From Nitrospinota bacterium (GTDB lineage Bacteria; Nitrospirota; Nitrospiria; Nitrospirales; UBA8639): a stretch of 7,274 bases of DNA. Shown here piece after piece: positions 1 to 6,129 of the stretch. Each line of letters opens with the position of its first letter. Position 1 is the first letter of the stretch. Below the pieces are notes generated by a model that saw only the letters and a program-made list of their open reading frames with translations, made no database searches and was not told the DNA's origin. The stretch spans positions 1 through 7,274 of the forward strand of contig JADFRB010000088.1 of the NCBI GenBank assembly GCA_022561525.1. Reading direction: 5' to 3'. Position numbers and translations under genes: made by a program.

Positions 1-1029
1 CCCCCCTTTGGCAAATGTCAGAAGCTGATGCGTGAGGCCCTTGGCAAGCAAGGAAGCTTTTTCCGCTTCGAGTAATTGGGAAAAGGCCCGAGTCTCTGGA
101 GAGAGTGACAATTTTGCAAGCGAAATATTGCCAAGAATGGACATCAGGAGATTGTTAAAATCATGGGCAATGCCTCCGGCTAATGTGCCGATGGACTCCA
201 ACTTACTGGCTTTCTGGAGTTCATGCTCAATTTTGATCCGCTCTGACATATCACGGATCACCACGACCGCGCCCAAGACCGTCCCATTTTGATGACAGAT
301 AGGCGACGCGCTGCACATGACCATTGTATGGGTCCCGTTTCGATTCAGGAGGCGGCGATAGTACAGGGGTTTCATGACTTGGCCCAGGGCGAGCACCTGC
401 TTAACGAGGTGATCTTCCTGATCGGGGTGGTCCGGGTGTACTAAATGAAACACTTCATCAATGGTGCGGCCAAGCACGTGTGTCAGATTATGGCCGATCA
501 GGTGTAGGGCAACGGGATTGATCGAGTGGACGATGCCGTTAATATCTGTCGTGATGACGCCATCCACAATACAAGCGAGGGTGACGGATGAGCGTTCTTG
601 TTCCGCGGCCAGCTCTTCCTCGGCTTGGGCCAGTCGGTGTTCTCGCTCAAGTTGTTGAAGATTGTGGAGGACGACCGAGGGAAGGAGCTCCAATGCGGAT
701 TCATCTTTGGTGATGTAATCCCGCGCTCCACTTTTGAGCATTTTGACCGCGAGTTGCTCATCACCATAGCCCGTGACGACAATAAACGGAACGGTGGGGT
801 GGTGTTCTTTCATCGCGTGGATGAGCTCGTCTCCATTCATATCCGGGAGGTGCAGGTCGAGAAGCATCAGGGTGATAGGGTGGGCGGACAATTGCCGCAG
901 GGCTTCTTCACCGGTCGTGGCGACCCGCGAGTTCAGGCCCTCGCGATGCAAATGCCGTTGAATGAGAAGGCACAGGTCAGGGTCATCATCGACGATGAGG
1001 ATGGTAGGAAGAGAGCCAGATGCCTTCAT
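1..1029 (-). CDS. Hybrid sensor histidine kinase, REC-PAS-HisKA, 3' end cut by window edge
   Basis: The minus-strand frame is open from an ATG at 1029 to base 1 (343 codons, no stop), so the gene continues beyond the left edge. Residues about 8-125 form a receiver domain: acidic pocket D14-D16 in ILIVDDD, phosphoacceptor D58 in LLDLHLPDMNG, T86 in VVTGYG and K108 in YITKDE. A helical linker rich in Glu/Gln/Ala follows (about 125-145), then a PAS-like sensor domain (about 145-265) that begins IVDGVITTDINGIV and ends VVIRDMSERI. Next comes the HisKA region with the H-box GGIAHDFNNLL, phosphoacceptor H289, and the second helix ending LLTFAKGG. The HATPase domain is off the window. There is no membrane segment, so it is probably cytoplasmic, and an N-terminal receiver suggests that the kinase is itself controlled by phosphorylation. 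A TGA directly upstream in frame (1039-1041) excludes a longer N-terminus. It lies 53 nt after the response regulator gene on the same strand, so co-transcription is likely. The signal sensed is unknown. Confidence 0.93.
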   Translation of the reverse strand, partial: MKASGSLPTILIVDDDPDLCLLIQRHLHREGLNSRVATTGEEALRQLSAHPITLMLLDLHLPDMNGDELIHAMKEHHPTVPFIVVTGYGDEQLAVKMLKSGARDYITKDESALELLPSVVLHNLQQLEREHRLAQAEEELAAEQERSSVTLACIVDGVITTDINGIVHSINPVALHLIGHNLTHVLGRTIDEVFHLVHPDHPDQEDHLVKQVLALGQVMKPLYYRRLLNRNGTHTMVMCSASPICHQNGTVLGAVVVIRDMSERIKIEHELQKASKLESIGTLAGGIAHDFNNLLMSILGNISLAKLSLSPETRAFSQLLEAEKASLLAKGLTHQLLTFAKGG

Positions 1030-1082
1030 AGCAAATATTCAAAGGGGACAATGAGGAGGAAACGGTTGTTCCTTAACGCGGG

Positions 1083-1541
1083 TTATTGATGGTTAGGCTG
1101 CACCTGACTCAAGACGTGACGTAAGGCGTTGATCTCTACCGGCTTGTTCAGATGGTAGGTGCATCCTAAGGCCTGGAAGGATTCAAGTTCTTGGGAATCA
1201 TTAGTGGTCGTCACTATGGTCAAGGGCACGGTCTTCAACATGCGACTGGTTTGTATCTCTCTGAGGACTTCCTGGCCACTCATCTTTGGCATGCAACCAT
1301 CCAAAAATAGAAGGTGAGGATTCCGGCGTGCCCGGGACGTACTCTTGCTCACTTTTAGTAAAAAGTCCAGGACTTCTTGCCCATCCCGGAATCGGTGGCA
1401 GGTCTTCCAATTTCCACACCGTTTCAGATGGCGTTCGAGGAGGGACGCATGTCCCTCATCGTCTTCGGCAATGAGGATGACGGGGATGTCGGAACCTGGG
1501 ACCGTATCGACTGGTTCAGAGGTCATAGCTTTGCCAAACAT
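1083..1541 (-). CDS. Single-domain response regulator, Rcp1-like
   Basis: This 152-residue protein is almost entirely one receiver domain. It shows the acidic pocket E26-D27-D28 in LIAEDDE, phosphoacceptor D81 in LLFLDGCMPKMSG, the switch threonine region VTTTND (111-115) and K133 in LNKPV. There is no DNA-binding or enzymatic output domain, so it probably works as a phosphorelay intermediate or through protein-protein contact. The long loop before D81 and the TTTND motif fit the Rcp1-type subgroup, whose founding member pairs with the phytochrome kinase Cph1; that assignment is from family knowledge, not proven here. It precedes the REC-PAS-kinase gene on the same strand, its likely partner in a relay. 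The start at 1541 is the first ATG; M6 (ATG at 1526) is an alternative, because neither has a clear Shine-Dalgarno sequence and the first 17 residues lie outside the domain. Confidence 0.93.
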   Translation of the reverse strand: MFGKAMTSEPVDTVPGSDIPVILIAEDDEGHASLLERHLKRCGNWKTCHRFRDGQEVLDFLLKVSKSTSRARRNPHLLFLDGCMPKMSGQEVLREIQTSRMLKTVPLTIVTTTNDSQELESFQALGCTYHLNKPVEINALRHVLSQVQPNHQ

Positions 1542-1714
1542 TCATTTTTTTGAGGCCAATGTTGGAAAATCCAGCCTGGAGTTGTTTCACGGATTGCCAA
1601 CAGTTACCTTGAGATTTTGGAGTTCGGACGTGGGAAAAATAAACGAAGTTCCACTTAATGGTTTTTCTTCTCGGGGGAAACGTAACAAAGGGCCCTTGAA
1701 ATGTAAATCGGTAT

Positions 1715-1749
1715 ATTTGTCATGATGATAGCGTCATTTGTCATGTCAT
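1715..1749. repeat. GTCAT word cluster with 10-bp direct repeat, possible operator
   Basis: GTCAT occurs at 1719-1723, 1733-1737, 1740-1744 and 1745-1749. Two of these belong to an exact 10-base direct repeat ATTTGTCATG (1715-1724 and 1736-1745) whose copies start 21 bp apart, two helical turns. Such spacing puts both copies on the same DNA face and is typical of sites bound by dimeric or tandem regulators. The cluster lies between the divergent operons, so it could control either. No known binding consensus is recognised. Confidence 0.35.
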
Positions 1750-1782
1750 AGGGTTGGAATACGGGTGCTGTATTTTCCATTC

Positions 1783-1811
1783 TTGAGGTTCTGTCGGTCT
1801 CCTTGCATAAT
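1783..1811 (+). promoter_or_regulatory. Candidate sigma-70 promoter for lipA
   Basis: TTGAGG (1783-1788, four of six matches to TTGACA) is followed after exactly 17 bp by CATAAT (1806-1811, five of six matches to TATAAT). Transcription would begin near 1818, giving a 5' leader of about 77 nt before the lipA start. The -10 element lies inside the left outer arm of the palindrome at 1805-1859, and the predicted start coincides with the beginning of its inner stem. Confidence 0.5.
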
Positions 1812-1859
1812 CCTATGAAACGGCAGTTTTGCGCCCAACTGCCGTTTCTAGGATTATGC
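1805..1859. repeat. Long near-perfect palindrome upstream of lipA
   Basis: The outer arms GCATAATCCTA (1805-1815) and TAGGATTATGC (1849-1859) pair over 11 bp. After a small asymmetric bulge (TG against C), the inner arms AAACGGCAGTT (1818-1828) and AACTGCCGTTT (1837-1847) pair over 11 more, leaving an 8-base loop TTGCGCCC. No T-run follows on either strand, and no gene ends nearby in either direction, so a terminator is unlikely. It could be an operator, a 5' mRNA stem-loop or a dispersed palindromic repeat; the sequence alone does not decide. Confidence 0.85.
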
Positions 1860-1882
1860 TGCGCCACAGTGTTTTCGTGAAT

Positions 1883-1887
1883 AGGAT
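1883..1887 (+). promoter_or_regulatory. Ribosome binding site fixing the lipA start
   Basis: AGGAT sits 7 nt before the ATG at 1895. It favours that start over an upstream in-frame TTG at 1829, which would begin inside the palindrome loop and add 22 residues with no counterpart expected in lipoyl synthases. Confidence 0.6.
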
Positions 1888-1894
1888 ATCCAAG

Positions 1895-2809
1895 ATGAAT
1901 GTTATTCCGATTTCCACGTTAAAAAATCGCGCCAATCGAGATGTCCAAGGTGGGCCAAGAAAGCGATTGCCGGCTTGGTTCAAGGTGAAAGTGCAGCGAG
2001 GAACGCATTATCAGGAAATGCGGCGTCTGGTGGATGCGCAAGGGTTACATACAATATGCGAAGAAGCGCGATGTCCGAATATTTGGGAATGTTGGAATAA
2101 TCGGACGGCGACGTTTTTACTGCTGGGGGATGTGTGTACCCGGCGGTGCCATTATTGCTCGGTGGAAACAGGAAAGCCGGGCGCGGTTGATGAGGCAGAG
2201 CCAAGTCGTGTTGCCGAGGCCGTGCAGTCGCTGCAATTGCGTCATGCCGTGCTCACCTCGGTGAACCGGGATGATCTGAAAGACGGTGGTGCCTCAATTT
2301 TTGCTGCAACGATTCACGAGATTCGACGTACAATCCCGTCTTGTAAGGTCGAAGTATTGATCCCTGATTTTCAAGGCAGCGAGTCTGCACTTGAACACCT
2401 GATGAATGCTGCTCCTGATATTTTGAACCATAACGTGGAGACTGTGCCTCGCCTCTTTCCTGCGGTACGGCCTCAAGGAAAATACGCGCGTTCGTTAGAA
2501 TTACTCGATCGGGCCAAGCGCATGGGGGCTAAGACGAAATCTGGCTTGATGGTGGGCATGGGAGAAACGGTTGAAGAAGTTCTGCTGGTTCTCGAAGATC
2601 TGCGCTCCGTGCATTGTGATATCGTCTCGATTGGGCAATACCTTCAGCCCACGAAAGAGCATCGGATCGTGGAGCGATATTACATGCCTCAAGAGTTTGA
2701 TGAACTGAAAGCACGCGGTACCGCGCTCGGGTTTCAGCATGTGGAATCAGGCCCCCTGGTGCGCAGTTCCTATCATGCAGAGCAGCAGGCCGAGGGATTG
2801 GCACTGTAA
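1895..2809 (+). CDS. lipA: Lipoyl synthase (radical SAM)
   Basis: LipA inserts two sulfurs into protein-bound octanoyl groups to make lipoate, the cofactor of 2-oxoacid dehydrogenases and the glycine cleavage H protein; it acts in the cytosol. The 304-residue product has both diagnostic clusters: the auxiliary, sulfur-donating cluster motif C55-x4-C60-x5-C66 (CEEARCPNIWEC) and the radical-SAM motif C81-x3-C85-x2-C88 (CTRRCHYC). The C-terminal RSSYHA motif (290-295), which supplies the serine ligand of the auxiliary cluster in this family, is intact. Other family landmarks are TSVNRDDLKDGG, NHNVETVPRL, KSGLMVGMGE and GQYLQPT. Length is normal and nothing is missing, so it should be active. The start at 1895 is chosen for its AGGAT Shine-Dalgarno. 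No lipB or dehydrogenase gene is adjacent in the window. The transporter operon follows 107 nt later on the same strand with no clear terminator between. Confidence 0.98.
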   Translation: MNVIPISTLKNRANRDVQGGPRKRLPAWFKVKVQRGTHYQEMRRLVDAQGLHTICEEARCPNIWECWNNRTATFLLLGDVCTRRCHYCSVETGKPGAVDEAEPSRVAEAVQSLQLRHAVLTSVNRDDLKDGGASIFAATIHEIRRTIPSCKVEVLIPDFQGSESALEHLMNAAPDILNHNVETVPRLFPAVRPQGKYARSLELLDRAKRMGAKTKSGLMVGMGETVEEVLLVLEDLRSVHCDIVSIGQYLQPTKEHRIVERYYMPQEFDELKARGTALGFQHVESGPLVRSSYHAEQQAEGLAL

Positions 2810-2840
2810 TGCATGACAACTGTTCGACCCGCTTCGGAGA

Positions 2841-2868
2841 TTGCATAATCCTGGGCATAGCCTATAAT
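2841..2868 (+). promoter_or_regulatory. Candidate promoter of the ABC importer operon
   Basis: A perfect -10 hexamer TATAAT (2863-2868) lies 16 bp after TTGCAT (2841-2846), which matches TTGACA only in its first three bases. The predicted start is near 2875, about 42 nt before the binding-protein ATG at 2917. The -35 side begins with the 12-base word also found upstream of lipA. Read-through from lipA is possible as well, since I see no terminator in 2810-2916. Confidence 0.45.
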
Positions 2869-2916
2869 GGAATCGAAAGGTTTATCTGAAACCAATGGGT
2901 GTTTTGTTTTGTTCTC

Positions 2917-5049
2917 ATGCGCCTCAAACGCTGGCTCCTCCTCGCTCCACTCCTGTTAACCGTCTTCCTCCTCCAATCCTATTTTTGGGTTCCAACTTAC
3001 GAAAAACAAGCGACAGGTAATCCGAAACGCTTGGTTACGTACATCGAAGGGTCGATTGGTGATGCGAAGGTTCTCAATCCGATATTAAATGCGGATTCGG
3101 CCAGTTCAAATATTGTCGGCCATGTCTTCGAAGGGTTGTTGGATCTTGATGAAAATCTGAACCTGCGTGGTCGCCTGGCTACGAAGTGGACCATATCTGA
3201 AAAAACCTATTTGTTTGTCAGCCCGGCAAATCGATTTCCTGACGGTACTGAAGTTACTGGACCTCGGCTAGCCAACCGGATTCGATCCGCTCTTCAACGA
3301 GACTCTTTTTCGGCATTGGCTGAAAATGTCAAAGGCATGGAAGTCGTGCCTTCCACGAGCCTGACACAAAAGATTCCCATTCAAGAGAAGGGTGAAGATG
3401 GCAAACCCAAACGAGGCGAAGTTGAGATTGCTTTCAATATGCCGGAGCGAGTGGCCTTTTCGTTGCACCAGGTGGATCAAGACTTTTTCAAACGGCTCAT
3501 GCCGGTGATTGGCGATCGCTATTTGAAAAACTTTCCCTATGAGCAGTTTGTCCAGTTCCCCGATGGGATCAATCCGGAAATAAAAATGCAAATACAGGTT
3601 CAATTGCCAGAATTTTTCCCAGTCGCGGAACACAATCCAATCATCGATTTTTATCTGCGAAAAGGCGTCCGCTTTCATGATGGGCATGAGTTTGATGCTG
3701 GAGATGTAAAATTTACGTATGAAGCCATCATGAATCCAAATAATCTTTCACCACGCACCTCTGATTTTGAACCGATTAAATTTGTGAAAATTCTTGATTC
3801 ACACCATGTGCAAGTTGTGTATAAACGGTTATTTTCCCCTGCGATTAATGCCTGGATGATGGGGATCTTGCCTGAGCACTTACTCAATAATAATGCGATG
3901 CAGCAGGAAATGGAGAGACGCGAATTATCGGATGCCGCACGTGAGGCGTTTGGTATGCGTGATAGTCAGTTTAATCGTCATCCAGTTGGCAGTGGCAGCT
4001 ATCGGTTTGTTGAATGGCAAAGTGATGAGTTTATTCATTTGGAACGATTTGAAACCTATTGGGAAGGCCCAGCAGAATATCATGACTTCTTCATGCGTAT
4101 CATTCCAGATTTCTTTACGCAAGAAGTGGAGTTCCATGCGGGGGCGGTGGATGACTATAGTGCTCAGCCGCATCAGGTGGCTCGCTATAAACAGGATGCC
4201 CAATATCAAAACTTTTCAAGTTTGGGATTTGGGTATACCTATATCGGCTATAACAATCGTCGTCCCTTGTTCGCGGATCCCGAAGTGAGAAGGGCCTTAG
4301 GTATGGCGATCAATGTTGAGGAGTTCATTAAATATCTGCTGTATGGTGAAGGGGAACGTATTACAGGGCCGTATCCGAAGAACACCCAATGGAATGATCC
4401 GAGCATAGCTCCATTGCCCTATGATCCGGAAGGAGCCAAGGCGTTATTGATGGAATTAGGTTGGACGCCTAATGCCGATGGGTGGCTGGAAAAGGATGGG
4501 AAAGTTTTCGAATTTAATCTCATCACCAATAATGGGAATCCGATTCGAAAAAATATAATGATCATTGCGCAGAATGCCTGGAAAAAGATCGGGGTGAAAT
4601 GTAATACGCAGGTCTTTGAATGGGCAGTGTTTCTCAAGGATTTTGTCAATACGGCACAATTTGATGCGGTCGTGTTGGGCTGGAGCATGGGAGTCGATCC
4701 CGATTTATTTCAACTGTGGCACTCGAGTGAGGCTGGTCCGCAACAATTAAATTTTGTGGGCTATAACAATTCCAAAGCAGACGATTTGATCGTCAGGATT
4801 CGACAGGAATATGACGTGGATCGGCAGCGAGAAATGGCTCATCAATTGCACCAACAAATACATGAGGATCAACCCTATACGTTTCTCTATGCACCCTTAG
4901 AAACAAAGGTCTTGGATAAAAAAATTGTCCTCGTTTATCGTGGAGAAGATGGAAAAGAAACCTATGAAAAAATTTATCCAACCAAAACAGGGAATATTTC
5001 ATTGTATTTTAACAAATGGCGAAAGCTCGAAATGAATCCGAACTTTTAA
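2917..5049 (+). CDS. ABC transporter solute-binding protein, family 5 (peptide/Opp-Dpp type), enlarged
   Basis: This is the periplasmic receptor for the importer encoded downstream; a peptide-like substrate is inferred from the family. With the ATG at 2917 it has 710 residues, against roughly 500-600 for most family members. The N-terminus MRLKRW plus a hydrophobic stretch (about 6-24) is a Sec signal or membrane anchor; there is no lipobox cysteine and no obvious A-x-A cleavage site. Family motifs include VFEGLLDLDENLNLRGRLAT (70-89), LRKGVRFHDG...DAGDVKFTYEAI (247-271), PVGSGSYRFVEW (356-367), YIGYNNRRPLFADPEVRRAL (442-461) and the later GGxD-like region QFDAVVLGWSMGVDPDLF (581-598). Extra length is concentrated between residues about 98 and 240, which appear to repeat the subdomain at about 242-320. 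Start choice is uncertain: an in-frame GTG at 2899 would add MFCFVL, but neither start has a good Shine-Dalgarno. The stop lies 74 nt before the preferred permease start. Confidence 0.93.
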   Translation: MRLKRWLLLAPLLLTVFLLQSYFWVPTYEKQATGNPKRLVTYIEGSIGDAKVLNPILNADSASSNIVGHVFEGLLDLDENLNLRGRLATKWTISEKTYLFVSPANRFPDGTEVTGPRLANRIRSALQRDSFSALAENVKGMEVVPSTSLTQKIPIQEKGEDGKPKRGEVEIAFNMPERVAFSLHQVDQDFFKRLMPVIGDRYLKNFPYEQFVQFPDGINPEIKMQIQVQLPEFFPVAEHNPIIDFYLRKGVRFHDGHEFDAGDVKFTYEAIMNPNNLSPRTSDFEPIKFVKILDSHHVQVVYKRLFSPAINAWMMGILPEHLLNNNAMQQEMERRELSDAAREAFGMRDSQFNRHPVGSGSYRFVEWQSDEFIHLERFETYWEGPAEYHDFFMRIIPDFFTQEVEFHAGAVDDYSAQPHQVARYKQDAQYQNFSSLGFGYTYIGYNNRRPLFADPEVRRALGMAINVEEFIKYLLYGEGERITGPYPKNTQWNDPSIAPLPYDPEGAKALLMELGWTPNADGWLEKDGKVFEFNLITNNGNPIRKNIMIIAQNAWKKIGVKCNTQVFEWAVFLKDFVNTAQFDAVVLGWSMGVDPDLFQLWHSSEAGPQQLNFVGYNNSKADDLIVRIRQEYDVDRQREMAHQLHQQIHEDQPYTFLYAPLETKVLDKKIVLVYRGEDGKETYEKIYPTKTGNISLYFNKWRKLEMNPNF

Positions 5050-5074
5050 GCCTCCTTCATGAATTGGGAACGTC

Positions 5075-5107
5075 GGCAGGAAGGAATTTTCTTGCCATTG
5101 ATTTTTT
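5075..5107 (+). terminator. Hairpin plus T-run between binding-protein and permease genes, possible attenuator
   Basis: GGCAGGAA (5075-5082) pairs with TTCTTGCC (5089-5096) over 8 bp with one G-U pair and a 6-base loop GGAATT. Five bases later comes a run of six Ts (5102-5107). The gap to the T-run is longer than in a strong intrinsic terminator, so partial termination or protection of the upstream mRNA end is more likely than full termination. Binding-protein genes are often expressed above their permeases by such elements. Confidence 0.4.
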
Positions 5108-5123
5108 ACTCGTACAAAAAAAT

Positions 5124-6086
5124 ATGCTGGCCTACATCGGTCGAAATATTGCACTTCGGGTGGTTCTGCTCTTTATTGTCTCGGTGCTGATTCATGGATT
5201 GATCCATCTCGCGCCAGGTGAACCGAGTGCGGTGGACCCCTCCAATCCGCGAATGAAGCCGCAGGATATTGCCAAAATTCGAGCGGCGTTTCATTTAGAC
5301 GATCCCTTGTATCTTCAGTATGTCTATTGGGTGAGAGATCTCGCCCGAGGCGAGTTGAAGTCGTTTAAGGATAATCAGCCAGTCCTCGGGAAAATTTGGC
5401 GACGGTTTTTAAATTCCCTCCCGCTTTTTATTTGTTCAACGTTAATCGTGTGGACCCTAGCTTTTCCCGTGGGGATTCATGCAGCGATTCGAAGGGGGGC
5501 AGTGTTTGACCGGGCGAGTACATTGGTCGCCTATGCGTTGATTTCATTTCCAGGATTCTTTTTGTCGTACATCATGATCTTAGGTGTTGTTGAAGTATTT
5601 CATGTGCCGGTTATTGGGCTTAGGACTTTTGGAATGGAAGGTGCGACAGGAGTCTTTCAATTTATGGATCGGGTGTGGCATTTGGTGCTTCCCTCTTTAT
5701 TGGGAGCTCTCGGTGGGATTGCCATTCTTTCTCGATATGTCCGTTCTCAAATGCTTGAGGTGGTGAGCCAAGATTATGTTCGAACGGCCAAAGCGAAGGG
5801 GTTACACCAGGACGTAGTCATTTATCGGCATGCTCTGAGAAACGCCCTGCTTCCCTTTATTACGATGTTTGGTCTGCTCATCCCTGGGTTAGTTGGCGGA
5901 TCGGTAATTTTTGAAACGATTTTTGCCTGGCCTGGGCTCGGGCTTCTTGGGTATGAGGCCATTCTCTCAAGAGACTTTCCCGTTATTCTCACATTGAATG
6001 TGTTTGGCGCGATGTTGACGTTGATAGGAACTCTGATCTCAGATGTGTTGTATGGGGTGGCCGATCCAAGAATTCGGTTGGAATAA
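5124..6086 (+). CDS. ABC transporter permease, DppB/OppB family
   Basis: This is one half of the membrane channel of a peptide-type importer in the inner membrane. From the ATG at 5124 it has 320 residues, close to the usual DppB length. The N-terminus MLAYIGRNIALRVVLLFIVS, then LIHLAPGEP (27-34), is the classic family opening. A hydrophilic periplasmic loop (about 35-95) is followed by several hydrophobic segments (about 98-118, 131-158, 184-203, 243-265 and 289-310). The EAA loop that docks on the ATPase is seen at DYVRTAKAKGL...HALRNALLPFI (217-246), followed by the typical FAWPGLGLL and C-terminal DVLYGVADPRIRLE. An upstream in-frame ATG at 5016 would add 36 residues and overlap the binding-protein gene by 34 nt, but those residues are not family-like and would be encoded across the hairpin at 5075-5096. 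No clear Shine-Dalgarno precedes 5124, so the exact start is uncertain. Confidence 0.95.
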   Translation: MLAYIGRNIALRVVLLFIVSVLIHGLIHLAPGEPSAVDPSNPRMKPQDIAKIRAAFHLDDPLYLQYVYWVRDLARGELKSFKDNQPVLGKIWRRFLNSLPLFICSTLIVWTLAFPVGIHAAIRRGAVFDRASTLVAYALISFPGFFLSYIMILGVVEVFHVPVIGLRTFGMEGATGVFQFMDRVWHLVLPSLLGALGGIAILSRYVRSQMLEVVSQDYVRTAKAKGLHQDVVIYRHALRNALLPFITMFGLLIPGLVGGSVIFETIFAWPGLGLLGYEAILSRDFPVILTLNVFGAMLTLIGTLISDVLYGVADPRIRLE

Positions 6087-6099
6087 TCCGAGTAGGAAT

Positions 6100-6129
6100 A
6101 TGAAACACTCATTGGCATCAATAGTATGA
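6100..6129 (+). other. Possible 9-codon leader ORF overlapping the next permease start
   Basis: ATG at 6100 opens a 9-codon frame (MKHSLASIV) whose TGA (6127-6129) overlaps the permease ATG (6126-6128) as ATGA, an arrangement typical of translational coupling. The permease start itself lacks a Shine-Dalgarno, which fits coupling. Against it, the nearby AGGA (6094-6097) is only 2 nt from the leader ATG, closer than normal. It may be chance. Confidence 0.25.

Larger units (their letters stand above)
1542..1894. other. Divergent intergenic region without a protein gene
   Basis: About 350 bases separate the leftward signalling operon from the rightward lipA gene, so promoters for both directions should lie here. 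I see no convincing coding frame. Visible structure, left to right: a perfect 10-bp palindrome AAGGGCCCTT (1688-1697); a cluster of four GTCAT words (1719-1749); a candidate lipA promoter (1783-1811); a long palindrome (1805-1859); and the lipA ribosome binding site. For the leftward operon I could not find a well-matched -10/-35 pair. ATGACA words on the minus strand (complement of 1718-1723, 1739-1744 and 1744-1749) could serve as -35 elements, but no good -10 sits at the right distance. Confidence 0.7.

Noticed and set aside
598..1089. Long plus-strand open frame (163 codons) opposite the kinase gene
   Set aside because: It is the complement of the receiver/linker region of the kinase, whose minus-strand translation has unmistakable REC, PAS and HisKA motifs. 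The plus-strand product resembles nothing I recognise.
1790..1812. Sigma-54 promoter suggested by TTGCAT
   Set aside because: The GG and GC elements are not spaced as required (-24/-12) at either occurrence of the word.
1805..1859. Intrinsic terminator
   Set aside because: No T-run follows the stem on either strand, and both flanking genes point away from it.
1829..1894. TTG at 1829 as the lipA start
   Set aside because: It lies in the loop of the palindrome and after the predicted transcription start with no Shine-Dalgarno, and adds 22 residues untypical of LipA. ATG 1895 has AGGAT at good spacing.
2895..3020. Out-of-frame ATG at 2895 with AAAGG upstream
   Set aside because: It opens a frame of about 41 codons with no recognisable content, and the solute-binding protein in the other frame clearly covers this stretch.
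3893..4288. Overlapping open frames within the binding-protein gene on both strands
   Set aside because: These are frame shadows of a gene with continuous family similarity; none has a recognisable product.
5016..5123. N-terminal extension of the DppB-like permease from ATG 5016
   Set aside because: The added residues are hydrophilic, unlike the family, overlap the preceding gene and cross the hairpin. The family-typical N-terminus begins at 5124.
5097..5123. ATT start at 5097 behind AGGAAGGA (5078-5085)
   Set aside because: ATT is a very rare start codon and the purine-rich sequence is part of a hairpin stem and loop; kept only as a remote possibility.
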